The position numbers and the translations under genes were made by a program. A DNA stretch of 64,000 nt from CAYQPF01 sp964419225 (GTDB taxonomy: Bacteria > Cloacimonadota > Cloacimonadia > Cloacimonadales > CAYQPF01): NCBI GenBank assembly GCA_964419225.1, contig CAYQPF010000008.1, forward strand, positions 1-64,000, given 5' to 3'. The notes below the pieces were generated by a model. That model was not told the origin of the DNA. It was given only the letters and a program-made list of their open reading frames with translations, and ran no database searches. Positions within the stretch are counted from its first letter, which is position 1. Every line of letters starts with the position of its first letter. Positions 37,576-45,921 of the stretch are shown here, piece by piece.

Positions 37576-38127
37576 ATGCAAAACCTTTTGAAATTGAAAG
37601 AAGAATTTTCCAGTCAGGGAATTCTGATCAGCTTTAATGGCTCTTTTAGCCACAGCATTATTGAGGAAATTGGGAATGCTACCAAGAAATACCTGGAAGG
37701 TGAACAATTGGCTAAAGGTGTGATCACAGATGTATTTGCTGTTTATATTGAGCAGACCCAGAATGTTAGTAATTATTTGAAACGCAGAAATATTCAGACA
37801 GGTTGTCATAGTACAGCTATTGTAATAATCAGCAACAGAGAAGAAAGTTATACAATATGTTCCGGAAATAGTATTCTAAAAGAGGATGTTCCGGAGTTGG
37901 TTAATTATCTGGAATTTATCAACAGTTTAGATAAAGATGGTTTGAAAAAAAAATATAAAGAACAACTTCATAAACCGGTTACTCCCGGTGCCTTGGGAGC
38001 CGGACTTGGTCTGCTGGATATTGCCAGACGGGCTTCCTCCAAACTGGAATTTCAATTTGAACCTCAGGATAATGAGTTTGACTTTTTTAACCTCTTCATA
38101 ACAGTTAAAGGATGTGCATTATGTTAG
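37576..38127 (+). CDS. siaB: SiaB-family protein kinase
   Basis: A 183-residue protein matching the SiaB / DUF6272 family by its opening (FSGSFS-like SFNGSFSHSIIEEIG), NYLKRRNIQ and the glycine-rich end GALGAGLGLLDIARR, which resembles the ATP-lid region of GHKL-type kinases. Known for SiaB: it phosphorylates a conserved Thr/Ser on SiaC. It follows siaA by 18 nt with a strong GGAGGAGG site and overlaps siaC by 7 nt. Confidence 0.82.
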   Translation: MQNLLKLKEEFSSQGILISFNGSFSHSIIEEIGNATKKYLEGEQLAKGVITDVFAVYIEQTQNVSNYLKRRNIQTGCHSTAIVIISNREESYTICSGNSILKEDVPELVNYLEFINSLDKDGLKKKYKEQLHKPVTPGALGAGLGLLDIARRASSKLEFQFEPQDNEFDFFNLFITVKGCALC

Positions 38128-38495
38128 ACATTCAGGCAAGTGGCACTTCACCCCGTGTTTTATTTGATGAAATTGATCAGATTCTCTTGATAGAAGGAGA
38201 GTCTTATCCGGAGAATTCCTTCAGCTTTTACGAACCGGTTTTTGACTGGTTTCAACAGGAATTTCCCAAATACAAAAAGTTTCAGTTGCAAGTCAATATC
38301 AGCTATATGAATTCTTCCAGTACCAAATGTCTGCTGGATATTCTGGATATTTTGAATGAGGCTGGTCAACAAGGCAAAAAAGTATCTGTGACCTGGTTTT
38401 ATGAAAAAGACAATCATCGTTCCTTAGAGTTGGCTGAAGAATTTAAGGAAGACATGGAAATTCCTTTTCATATTGAAGCATATGTACCAAATTAG
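38121..38495 (+). CDS. siaC: SiaC-family switch protein (DUF1987)
   Basis: A 124-residue STAS-like protein. Motifs: TSPRVLFD (residues 9-16), GESYPEN (26-32) and YMNSSSTKCL (62-71). Thr68 in this numbering falls where P. aeruginosa SiaC is reported to be phosphorylated (Thr68, from memory). The ATG at 38121 is preferred over the in-frame ATG at 38112 because AAAGGATG then has proper spacing. In Pseudomonas, unphosphorylated SiaC activates the diguanylate cyclase SiaD. No SiaD follows here; a hybrid histidine kinase takes its place. Confidence 0.85.
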   Translation: MLDIQASGTSPRVLFDEIDQILLIEGESYPENSFSFYEPVFDWFQQEFPKYKKFQLQVNISYMNSSSTKCLLDILDILNEAGQQGKKVSVTWFYEKDNHRSLELAEEFKEDMEIPFHIEAYVPN

Positions 38496-38502
38496 AGGTT
38501 TT

Positions 38503-40305
38503 ATGAACAAACGAATACACGAACCACTGTATGAAAATCTTTTAAAAATCCTGCCTGAATTGGAAGGTGACAAATCATCAACCGGAAAAGAATTATATAC
38601 ACTTGCCAAAGCCTATATTAAATTATCCGACAGATTTTCTAAAGTAATGGAAATAACGGATAAGAATCAGGCGGATCTCATCAGTGTGAGTCATAAATTA
38701 CTTGAATCTCAGGAAGAATTAACAAAAGCAAAAGAAGTAGCGGAGCAGGCTAATCAGGCAAAGTCAGAGTTTTTAGCGAAAATGAGTCATGAGATAAGAA
38801 CCCCACTCAATGGAGTTATTGGTTTTACAGACTTATTAATGAACCTTACTCTTGATCCTTTACAGAAACAATATGTAGAGAGTGCAAATATTTCTGCTCA
38901 TTCTTTGCTTGGAATAATCAACAATGTACTTGACTTATCCAAAATAGAAGCAGGAAAACTGGAACTGGAAGAAATTGAAACTGATGTAGTAGAATTGCTT
39001 GAAGAAACTATAAGTATTATAAAATACTCTGCAGAGATGAAAAACCTCTCTCTAAACTTGAATATTCCCTCCAATCTTCCCCGGTTCATCACTATTGATC
39101 CGGTAAGGTTAAAACAGATTTTGCTCAATTTGTTGCATAATGCGATCAAGTTTACCGAGAAAGGAGAAGTTGAACTAACAATTCAGTTTGCAGAAATTGA
39201 TTCTGCCCAATTAGATTCTGACATGGGAAGTTTTACTTTCACGGTAAGAGATACAGGAATTGGTATTTCGCAAGAAAACCAGAGAAAGTTATTTCAAGAG
39301 TTTATTCAGGCAGATCCTTCCATTACCCGCAAATTTGGTGGTACCGGGTTAGGACTTGTTATTTCGAATCTATTGGCCGAAAAGATGGGTGGAATAATCC
39401 ATATGGAAAGCGAATTTAATGAAGGCAGTAAGTTTAGCTTTTCCATTAAGGCTTTATTCAAATATGGTGACACCTTGGCAGTGCATGAAATCAAAGATGA
39501 TAAGCTCTTTCCTATTGCCGAAAAAGATTCTTACTTTAGAAACTCGCTTAATAAAGGGAAATTGAAAATTCTTATTGCAGAAGATGTGCCACTTAATATG
39601 CTTTTAGTATCTGCACTAATTCGGAATATATACCCTTATGTTGAAATGATTGAAGCAAGAAACGGTATTGCAGCAATTACAAAATATAAAGAGTTATCAC
39701 CTGATTTGATTCTTATGGATATTCAAATGCCGGAAATGGATGGTTATACTGCTTCGCGGGAAATTAGAAAATTGGAAGAGGCATCAGGAAAACATATTCC
39801 GATTATAGCGTTAACTGCTGGTGTGATCATCGGAGAAAAAGATAAATGTCAGGAAAACGGTATGGATGATTATTTAGCTAAACCTATTCAGCCTTTGACT
39901 CTTCATACAATGCTGCAAAAATACCTTGGCTTGAGTGAAATTCCTGAAGAACCTGAGAAAAAACATCCTTTTAAAAAGGAAATTCATTTTGATAGTGAGC
40001 AATTAAAATATCAAATTGGAAATGATGAGGATCTTTTTAAAGTACTGATTGATAAAGTGATAAACACTTACCCAGTATTTTTGGAAGAGCTTAGTCAATC
40101 TTTGAGAAGCGAAAATCTGCAACAGATTAAAGCCAATGCTCATAAAATCAAAGGGGCAGCATTGAGTATGCATTTTCCTGTCTTGGCGGAATTAGCCGGT
40201 CGGATGGAAAAAAATAGTAATACGTACGAACTTTTGGCTTTATTAATCCAAATCCAGGTAGAATGGAAAGAAATTCTGAAGATCATTGAACCCATGCAGG
40301 ACTGA
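38503..40305 (+). CDS. Cytosolic hybrid histidine kinase (HK-REC-HPt) in the SiaABC unit
   Basis: 600 residues from ATG 38503 (AGAGG upstream; an earlier in-frame ATG at 38473 lies inside siaC). No TM or PAS domain: a short N-terminal helical/coiled region (1-85), HisKA (FLAKMSHEIRTPLNGV, ~88-155), HATPase (NLLHNAIKF, DTGIGIS, FGGTGLGLV), REC (~350-470; ILMDIQMPEMDG, KPIQ) and HPt (~500-595; AHKIKGAALSM). The lack of a sensor domain and its place 7 nt after siaC suggest that it is the output partner controlled by SiaC or that it links the Sia switch to a phosphorelay. The kinase part is a close paralog of 31779-35486. Confidence 0.92.
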   Translation: MNKRIHEPLYENLLKILPELEGDKSSTGKELYTLAKAYIKLSDRFSKVMEITDKNQADLISVSHKLLESQEELTKAKEVAEQANQAKSEFLAKMSHEIRTPLNGVIGFTDLLMNLTLDPLQKQYVESANISAHSLLGIINNVLDLSKIEAGKLELEEIETDVVELLEETISIIKYSAEMKNLSLNLNIPSNLPRFITIDPVRLKQILLNLLHNAIKFTEKGEVELTIQFAEIDSAQLDSDMGSFTFTVRDTGIGISQENQRKLFQEFIQADPSITRKFGGTGLGLVISNLLAEKMGGIIHMESEFNEGSKFSFSIKALFKYGDTLAVHEIKDDKLFPIAEKDSYFRNSLNKGKLKILIAEDVPLNMLLVSALIRNIYPYVEMIEARNGIAAITKYKELSPDLILMDIQMPEMDGYTASREIRKLEEASGKHIPIIALTAGVIIGEKDKCQENGMDDYLAKPIQPLTLHTMLQKYLGLSEIPEEPEKKHPFKKEIHFDSEQLKYQIGNDEDLFKVLIDKVINTYPVFLEELSQSLRSENLQQIKANAHKIKGAALSMHFPVLAELAGRMEKNSNTYELLALLIQIQVEWKEILKIIEPMQD

Positions 40306-40366
40306 TGTGTTTTATTAGTGCCTTACAACTGAAATTCTTTCATTTTGGGGCAGAACATTAAAAGTC

Positions 40367-40393
40367 AAAACGGACTGTATGGACACAATGGAC
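40367..40393. repeat. 9-bp tandem array, GTCCATNNA class reversed
   Basis: Three 9-bp steps: AAAACGGAC, TGTATGGAC, ACAATGGAC. The rest of 40306-40498 shows no gene. Confidence 0.6.
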
Positions 40394-40498
40394 GGGAGAT
40401 GGGAAAATCTTTTCTGTCTTATTAAACGATTAATTATTGACAAATAATCACTCTAAGCAAGAATTAGAATATAAAAAAATCTCATAGTGGAGGTAGTG

Positions 40499-40954
40499 AT
40501 GAACACTCATGAATTTCAAGCTATTATTGATTTCGCTGTAGCCAGGGAACAGGAAGCAGTTACCTTTTATAATGAATTAAAGCAAAAAGCTGCTTTTGAA
40601 GCACAGAAAGAAATGCTTCAGGAACTTGAAGACATGGAAAAAGGACATATTGTGGTTTTTGAAAACATCAGAACAAAAGGTGTTAAAGAGGAAGATGTAA
40701 AAACTGTAAAGGATCTTAAGATAAGTGATTATCTTATTGCTCCTGATAAAGATCAGAAGAATCTCACTTATCCTGATATTATTTTATTAGCGATGAAGAA
40801 AGAAGAAGCTGCTTACAATTTATATTTAAAGCTTGCTGATGAAGTATCTGATACCGGATTAAAGACAGTATTCCAAAAGCTTGCCTCAGAAGAAGCGAAT
40901 CATAAACTGAGATTTGAAAAGATCTATGATGAAGAGATTCTGAAGGAAAATTAG
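40499..40954 (+). CDS. Rubrerythrin/ferritin-like di-iron protein
   Basis: The 151-residue four-helix protein has Glu-rich helix motifs in the order expected of rubrerythrin-type di-iron sites: AREQEAVTFY, LEDMEKGH, MKKEEAAYNLY and LASEEANHKLRFE. There is no C-terminal rubredoxin domain. Such proteins reduce peroxide or handle iron in anaerobes. A GTG at 40487 is in frame, but it sits on the GGAGGT ribosome binding site; the ATG at 40499 is the better start. It is followed by a large hairpin (40963-41031) and envC. Confidence 0.85.
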   Translation: MNTHEFQAIIDFAVAREQEAVTFYNELKQKAAFEAQKEMLQELEDMEKGHIVVFENIRTKGVKEEDVKTVKDLKISDYLIAPDKDQKNLTYPDIILLAMKKEEAAYNLYLKLADEVSDTGLKTVFQKLASEEANHKLRFEKIYDEEILKEN

Positions 40955-40962
40955 ATAAGGGT

Positions 40963-41031
40963 GGGGGATTTCAGATAGACAGGAATTGTGATAAACCTTT
41001 CCAATTGTCTTTTTTATCTGAATTCTCCCCC
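40963..41031 (+). promoter_or_regulatory. Long imperfect hairpin upstream of the EnvC-like gene
   Basis: Stacked pairs: GGGGGA/TCCCCC, TTCAGATA/TATCTGAA, GAC/GTC and AATTG/CAATT, with small internal loops and a 13-nt apex (40989-41001). It starts 8 nt after the rubrerythrin stop and ends about 13 nt before the envC start. No T-tract follows, so an mRNA-stability or translation-control element is more likely than a terminator. Confidence 0.5.
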
Positions 41032-41044
41032 GTTCCATGAAATG

Positions 41045-42175
41045 ATGAAGGTTAAGAAATATTTCACTGTCTTGGCAATTATGTTTGGTATTGTCAGTTT
41101 GGCCTTTTCTGCTAATGTTACAGATCAAAAGAAAGAATTGGACCAATTAAAGTCACAAATAAAAGCAAACAAAGATATCGTGAACAAGAAAGAAAAAGAG
41201 AAACAGAAAGTTCAGAAAGATGTCAAAGTTATTAAGACCAAACTGGATGCTACTGGTAAAAAGATCAATGATTTGACCAAAACTGAGAAGAAAGTGGTGG
41301 AAAAGATCATTCTATCGAAGCAGGAAATTGATAAAACTGTAAATAAGATCAATACCTTAAGCGATGTCGGGCAGAATGAATTTCTGCGTCTTTTATATCT
41401 TGATAATCAGGATAAGTATTTTCAGGACACAAATCCTGATAAACTTTTACTTTCGTTTCTGGTTTCTGCAACGATAGACAGAATCAACAATTTTGAAAAT
41501 AAGAGAGATTCTTTAGAGTACATTAAGATCCAAAAGGAAAGAGATGTTAAAGCAATTCAGTGGAATAAGACTTTAGAAACAAAAAAAAGTCAGGAATTTA
41601 ATTATAAGATCAGTGAATTGAATAAGAATATCCAACAGATAGAATCTGACAAGAAGAAATATCTGGCATCCATTCAAAAACTTCAGCAGGATGCCCGTGC
41701 TTTGGAAGCTTTGATCACGAAACTGCAGAGACAGGAAAAGGAAAAAAGGAAAACACAGCCGGAAAAACAATATACCTATAAGTTCACAGACGGAAGGCTT
41801 TCCTGGCCTGTGAAGGGAACCATTCTGAAAACATATGGGCTTGAAAAAGATGCCAAATACAATGTTTCCACCATGAGTAACGGGATTGATATCGGAGTTC
41901 CGGAGGGGACGCAGGTCATTGCGGCTGATGACGGGGAAGTGGTATTCAGTGAGTATTTCAGTGGAGCAGGGAAACTGGTTATCATTGATCACAAGAATGG
42001 TTATCATACCTTGTATTCTTATAATAGTTCTTTGTTAGTCAACAAGGGTGATAAGGTTAAAAAGAAGCAGGCGATAGCACTTTCCGGAAAATCCGGATCT
42101 GCCAAGGTACCTTCTGTGCATTTTGAAGTAAGAAAGGGTGGGGTAGCCGTCAATCCCATGCAATTTTTGAATTAG
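41045..42175 (+). CDS. envC: EnvC/NlpD-like LytM (M23) factor
   Basis: About 377 residues: signal peptide (MKVKKYFTVLAIMFGIVSLA), a long coiled coil (~25-235), and a C-terminal LytM domain (~265-375). The zinc ligands of active M23 peptidases are missing: the HxGxD position reads SNGIDI, the YxHL position reads LYSYNSSL, and the HxH pair reads SVHFEV. Known for the family: EnvC and NlpD are such inactive LytM factors that activate cell-wall amidases during division. The start is weak (ATG 41042 or 41045, no clear ribosome binding site; GTG at 40988 lies in the hairpin). Confidence 0.82.
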   Translation: MKVKKYFTVLAIMFGIVSLAFSANVTDQKKELDQLKSQIKANKDIVNKKEKEKQKVQKDVKVIKTKLDATGKKINDLTKTEKKVVEKIILSKQEIDKTVNKINTLSDVGQNEFLRLLYLDNQDKYFQDTNPDKLLLSFLVSATIDRINNFENKRDSLEYIKIQKERDVKAIQWNKTLETKKSQEFNYKISELNKNIQQIESDKKKYLASIQKLQQDARALEALITKLQRQEKEKRKTQPEKQYTYKFTDGRLSWPVKGTILKTYGLEKDAKYNVSTMSNGIDIGVPEGTQVIAADDGEVVFSEYFSGAGKLVIIDHKNGYHTLYSYNSSLLVNKGDKVKKKQAIALSGKSGSAKVPSVHFEVRKGGVAVNPMQFLN

Positions 42176-42183
42176 GAAGAAAT

Positions 42184-43221
42184 ATGTTAAAAATCTATTA
42201 TAATTGGCAAACAAAGTTTTGGGAAGATGATTCCATTATTCTGCATCATACGGGGAATATGTTTGGGGTCGGTTGTTCAGCATTTAATACATCAGCTGTA
42301 AAAAGACTGGCTGATCTTAAGGGTCGTAATGATGCCAAGGGATTCATTGTTTTAATCCCGGATCTGGAAGCTCTCGCAGATTATGGCGTGAAGTTAACAG
42401 ATGCACAGATAAGGCTGCTGCATCAATATTGGCCGGGCGATGTGTCCTTTGTTTTACATACTGCTGATCCCAGATTTGATTCAGTTTCCATAAATCAGAC
42501 AGTAGCTTTCCGGGTGCCTTCGAGTGGCTTTTTGCGAACTTTTCTGCAGGAATGGAAAGCACCAATGGTGAGTACAAGCATCAATCATAGCGGAGAGGAT
42601 TTTCTGGATGATCTGGATGATATTAAAGCTAAATTCAGTAACTGGTTTGATTTTGGTATCCTTTCTGAAATGGAGAAATTCTATCAGGCTGTGCCCTCGA
42701 CTTTGGTTGATCTAAGCAAAGGGGATCTGATCTGTTTGAGAGAAGGGGCAGTACCTTTTTCTGCTATCAAAGAAGCATATCACAGACCGCTGATTACTTT
42801 TGTCTGCACCGGGAATATCTGCCGGAGTCCATTAGCTGAGTATTATTGTGCCCAACAAGTGGCACAGAAAGGCTTAGCCTGGCGGGTAGCATCTGCCGGA
42901 CTGCTTGACAGCGGGAATCCCATATCCAAAAACTCGCTGATCATTTTGAAGGAACTGGGCATAGATGCTTCTCACCATCAGTCCAGACGCATTGATAAAT
43001 ATATTATTACCAACAGTTATTTGATTTTAACTATGACTGAAGAACATAAGCGGACTTTGATCTCTCATTTTCCCAATTGTGCAGCAAAGATCAAGACTTT
43101 GTCGGAAGCAGTGAATCTGGATAATGACATCGAAGATCCATATGGTTTGGATCTGAATTTCTATCGTATAGCATTTAACGAAATAAAAGAAAGAATTGAT
43201 AGTTTATTAGAAAATTTATAA
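42184..43221 (+). CDS. TsaC/Sua5 (YrdC) domain fused to low-molecular-weight phosphatase
   Basis: 345 residues with two enzymes in one chain. Residues ~1-195 form a YrdC/Sua5 domain (KGRNDAKGFIVLI for nucleotide/bicarbonate binding; STSINHSGE), which makes threonylcarbamoyl-AMP for the t6A modification of tRNA. Residues ~205-345 are a low-molecular-weight phosphatase: P-loop VCTGNICRSPLAEYY (C-x5-R-S) and the general-acid motif DPYG. Many genomes carry the two genes adjacent (Sua5/YwlC beside YwlE), so the fusion fits known context. Whether the phosphatase acts on phospho-arginine or phospho-tyrosine cannot be told. It is 8 nt after envC. Confidence 0.88.
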   Translation: MLKIYYNWQTKFWEDDSIILHHTGNMFGVGCSAFNTSAVKRLADLKGRNDAKGFIVLIPDLEALADYGVKLTDAQIRLLHQYWPGDVSFVLHTADPRFDSVSINQTVAFRVPSSGFLRTFLQEWKAPMVSTSINHSGEDFLDDLDDIKAKFSNWFDFGILSEMEKFYQAVPSTLVDLSKGDLICLREGAVPFSAIKEAYHRPLITFVCTGNICRSPLAEYYCAQQVAQKGLAWRVASAGLLDSGNPISKNSLIILKELGIDASHHQSRRIDKYIITNSYLILTMTEEHKRTLISHFPNCAAKIKTLSEAVNLDNDIEDPYGLDLNFYRIAFNEIKERIDSLLENL

Positions 43222-43237
43222 AAAAAGGAGATGGATT

Positions 43238-44626
43238 ATGAGTAAGATTGGTTTTGATTTTCCGGAAAAACCCAGACAAACTGCAGTTCTGGAGACTGAA
43301 GATTGGTATCAGAACTTTTTAGCTGAAAAATTAGACAGACCTTGGGAACCGATTAAGAGAAGTAATTTTGGACAGTATGACATGGCTGTAAATTACCTTA
43401 CTTCTGTGATCGAAGAGGCAAAAGCGATCAATAAAATAGCTGTTTTCAATATTGATCACATGGCTCAGATCAAGTTTACAGGTCAGGATACAACAGTCCT
43501 GTTGGACAGAGTTTTACCTGTAAATGTTGCTTCGATGAAAATCGGGCAGTGCAAATATACTTTATTACTCAATGAAAAAGGCTGTGTTCTGGATGATATG
43601 ATCATCATGAAAACAGCAGAGAGTGAATATATTATTGTCATCAATGCCGGGCATGATTTAACCGGCAAAGGTATGGATCACGGGCATGAAGTGGAAGTGA
43701 CCTCGGATGCGGATGTGATCATGAAATATAAGAAAGACCGTGAAGATGTAAAAGTGGAAGACATTTCTCATAAATTTGTCAAAATAGATGTACAGGGGCC
43801 ATATTCTTATAAGCTGATCACCAAATTATATGGTCAGAGTGCTGTCAGAAACAGAAACAATCCGGACAAGAATATGGGCTATTTTAATTTCAATGAATTT
43901 GAAATTGAAGGCAAACAGTTTATAATCAGCAGAACAGGTTATACCAACCGTTGGGGTTGGGAGTTATATATTCCGACAGAGTTTGCTAATGCTCATTTCC
44001 AGAAGATCATTCTGGAAGCTTGGGCTTTGGGCGGTATGCTGGTAGGTTTGGGTGGTAGAGATGAGAATAGAATTTCAGCAGGGAACTTTGGTTTACCATT
44101 AAATGGACAGGAATATGATTCATGCCATACGCCGACCAATTCTCCTTTATTTGATGCAGCCATAGATTTGCAGAAGGACAGTTTCATCGGTAAGGAAGCA
44201 TTGCTGAAAGATATTGAAGACGGTGTAGATAAGCATATGGTCTTATTGATAACTGAAGGTATTGCAACAGGCAGAGGAATTTATTTGAATGGTCAGAGGA
44301 TTGGATCAGTGACCTCCAGTATTAATTCTCCCAATGTATCTCAGGAGAAGAGAGAATTCATAGGTTCCAGCCGTAAGAATGTGATTGAAGAAAATGGTAC
44401 CGCTGCAATTGGTTTAGGCTGGTTGTATCACAATCCTTTTGCTAAGGATGAAAGTGGTAAGGATATTTTAGAGTTAAATGGCACTCCTGTAAGGATCAAA
44501 GTGGAATTCTTCAAGGAAAATACTCAAAAACAGCCTTCGGGTAAACCTTTAGTAGGTTATATTTCCGGGAATGGAGTCAATCCTGCAACAGCACCCAAAG
44601 CACTTAAAGAAATTGAAAATCTTTAA
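43238..44626 (+). CDS. Aminomethyltransferase (GcvT) family protein
   Basis: 462 residues, longer than typical GcvT (about 365). It contains GcvT/YgfZ-type features: VFNIDHMAQIKFTGQDTTVLLDRVL, split by the folate-binding region, SRTGYTNRWGWELYIP, and a C-terminal barrel (FIGSSRKN..., GTPVRIKVEFF). GcvT moves a methylene group from aminomethyl-lipoyl GcvH to tetrahydrofolate. No gcvH or gcvP is nearby, so it may instead be a demethylase-type relative acting on a methylated amine. The start has AAAGGAG upstream. A terminator (44648) follows. Confidence 0.85.
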   Translation: MSKIGFDFPEKPRQTAVLETEDWYQNFLAEKLDRPWEPIKRSNFGQYDMAVNYLTSVIEEAKAINKIAVFNIDHMAQIKFTGQDTTVLLDRVLPVNVASMKIGQCKYTLLLNEKGCVLDDMIIMKTAESEYIIVINAGHDLTGKGMDHGHEVEVTSDADVIMKYKKDREDVKVEDISHKFVKIDVQGPYSYKLITKLYGQSAVRNRNNPDKNMGYFNFNEFEIEGKQFIISRTGYTNRWGWELYIPTEFANAHFQKIILEAWALGGMLVGLGGRDENRISAGNFGLPLNGQEYDSCHTPTNSPLFDAAIDLQKDSFIGKEALLKDIEDGVDKHMVLLITEGIATGRGIYLNGQRIGSVTSSINSPNVSQEKREFIGSSRKNVIEENGTAAIGLGWLYHNPFAKDESGKDILELNGTPVRIKVEFFKENTQKQPSGKPLVGYISGNGVNPATAPKALKEIENL

Positions 44627-44647
44627 AAGTAATATATTAATTTCCGG

Positions 44648-44675
44648 GGGCAGGTTAACAATCTGCCCTCTTTCA
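44648..44675 (+). terminator. Terminator after the GcvT-family gene
   Basis: GGGCAG (44648-44653), 9-nt loop, CTGCCC (44663-44668), then TCTTTC. It lies within the upstream part of the M14 carboxypeptidase frame. Confidence 0.6.
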
Positions 44676-45686
44676 ATTCTAAGAAAGAGTGCCTTGTGTT
44701 TTATTATAATACTCTATATAGGGTTAACAAACCTTACAGCTCAAAATGTTTATCCCTTAGATTCGGACTTTGTTAAACCTTCAGAATTGGTATCCCAAAT
44801 AGAAGCGATTGTCAATATTGATCCCTCCATATGTTCTTACAAAATTATCGGCTACAGTACAAATGACAAGTTGCCAATTTATGCTATCATCATTGGGAAG
44901 AAATCAGACGATGGCTTTTCATTTCTAATGACCGGACAGTTACATAGCGAAGAAGTGATAGGACCTCAGATCGTACTGAATAATGCCAAAAAGATCTTAG
45001 AAGAGTATCAGGATAGAAGAAAAATACAGAAATTCCTTAATAATAATGAATTTTGTTTTATTCCCACTTTGAATCCGGAAGGATTTCAGATTGTTAATTC
45101 AGGAACCTTTCGCTCACACAGAAAGAATAAGACAGACAGTAACGGGAATGGTAAATTGGAGTATTTTCTGGATGGTGTGGATCTGAACAGGAATTTCCCT
45201 TTCAATTGGGAAGGTGGAGATAATGTAAACCTTGAAGGACCTTATTTTAAAGGTGTGTCCCCGGCTTCTGAAACTGAAACTCAGGCACTGATTGCTTTTG
45301 CCAAAGAACATAAATTCGCAGTAGCTATAACTTATCACAGTTCCATTACCGGCACGTATAACGAGAAAATATTCTTTCCCTGGAACTGGAAAGGTGCAAA
45401 ATCCCCTGATTACAAAGGTATGCAGATCATGGCTACTTTGTTATCAGATAAACTGCCTAAAGATTATGCACGAGGAAATTATCTGGTATATACAGGTCAT
45501 ACAGGCAAGGTTGGTTTTCTTCGAGATTATTTGTATGCTACATACGGTACCTTTGCTTTTGACATTGAGGTAGGCGGGGTCAATGCAGATGGAGTATCTG
45601 TTATAAACCCACCCAATGAAATGTTAAGGAAGATATTGAAAAAGCATTACAATGCTTTTAAAGCTTTGATCGACGAAATGTATTAA
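44676..45686 (+). CDS. Secreted M14 zinc carboxypeptidase (start uncertain)
   Basis: About 336 residues from a signal-peptide core (RKSALCFIIILYIGL). Zinc ligands H-x-x-E in GQLHSEEV, the later His in TYHSS, substrate-binding DLNRNFPFNW, and catalytic Glu in FDIEVGG all fit family M14 (carboxypeptidase A/gamma-D-Glu type). The start is a puzzle: no ATG or GTG lies near the signal core. The frame is open back to an ATG at 44571 inside the gcvT-like gene, but that start would cross a terminator. A TTG (44694) or ATT (44676) are possible. A sequencing error or a lost start codon is also possible. Confidence 0.8.
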   Translation: MLRKSALCFIIILYIGLTNLTAQNVYPLDSDFVKPSELVSQIEAIVNIDPSICSYKIIGYSTNDKLPIYAIIIGKKSDDGFSFLMTGQLHSEEVIGPQIVLNNAKKILEEYQDRRKIQKFLNNNEFCFIPTLNPEGFQIVNSGTFRSHRKNKTDSNGNGKLEYFLDGVDLNRNFPFNWEGGDNVNLEGPYFKGVSPASETETQALIAFAKEHKFAVAITYHSSITGTYNEKIFFPWNWKGAKSPDYKGMQIMATLLSDKLPKDYARGNYLVYTGHTGKVGFLRDYLYATYGTFAFDIEVGGVNADGVSVINPPNEMLRKILKKHYNAFKALIDEMY

Positions 45687-45709
45687 AAAATGGGCTGAAG
45701 CCCATTTTT
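45685..45709 (+). terminator. Terminator of the M14 gene
   Basis: AAAAAATGGGC, TGAA loop, GCCCATTTTT. It begins at the stop codon. Confidence 0.85.
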
Positions 45710-45737
45710 AGTGGGTAGTGTGCAGTAGGCAGTCGGC
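45710..45737. repeat. 7-bp tandem array, AGTAGGC class
   Basis: Four heptamers directly after the terminator: AGTGGGT, AGTGTGC, AGTAGGC, AGTCGGC. Confidence 0.8.
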
Positions 45738-45840
45738 AGGGAAGAGAGACAACCCATCCTCTTCTCCTTCCCTTGATAAGGGAAGAATGCGCGGAGAACT
45801 TGACTTTCTGGAGATTGGGCAGCTTGCCCAATTATAGTGG

Positions 45841-45861
45841 TCAGTCGTCAGGCGTCAGTGA
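45841..45861. repeat. 7-bp tandem array, GTCAGGC class
   Basis: Three heptamers in phase: TCAGTCG, TCAGGCG, TCAGTGA. Confidence 0.6.
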
Positions 45862-45921
45862 AAAGAAAATAACACAGGTTAGACATAGAGTCAGCTGATA
45901 TCATAAATCTGTCATCTACTG

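Noticed and set aside
40437..40470. TTGACA ... TAGAAT as promoter of the rubrerythrin gene
   Set aside because: The spacer is 22 bp; no acceptable -10 lies at 16-18 bp.
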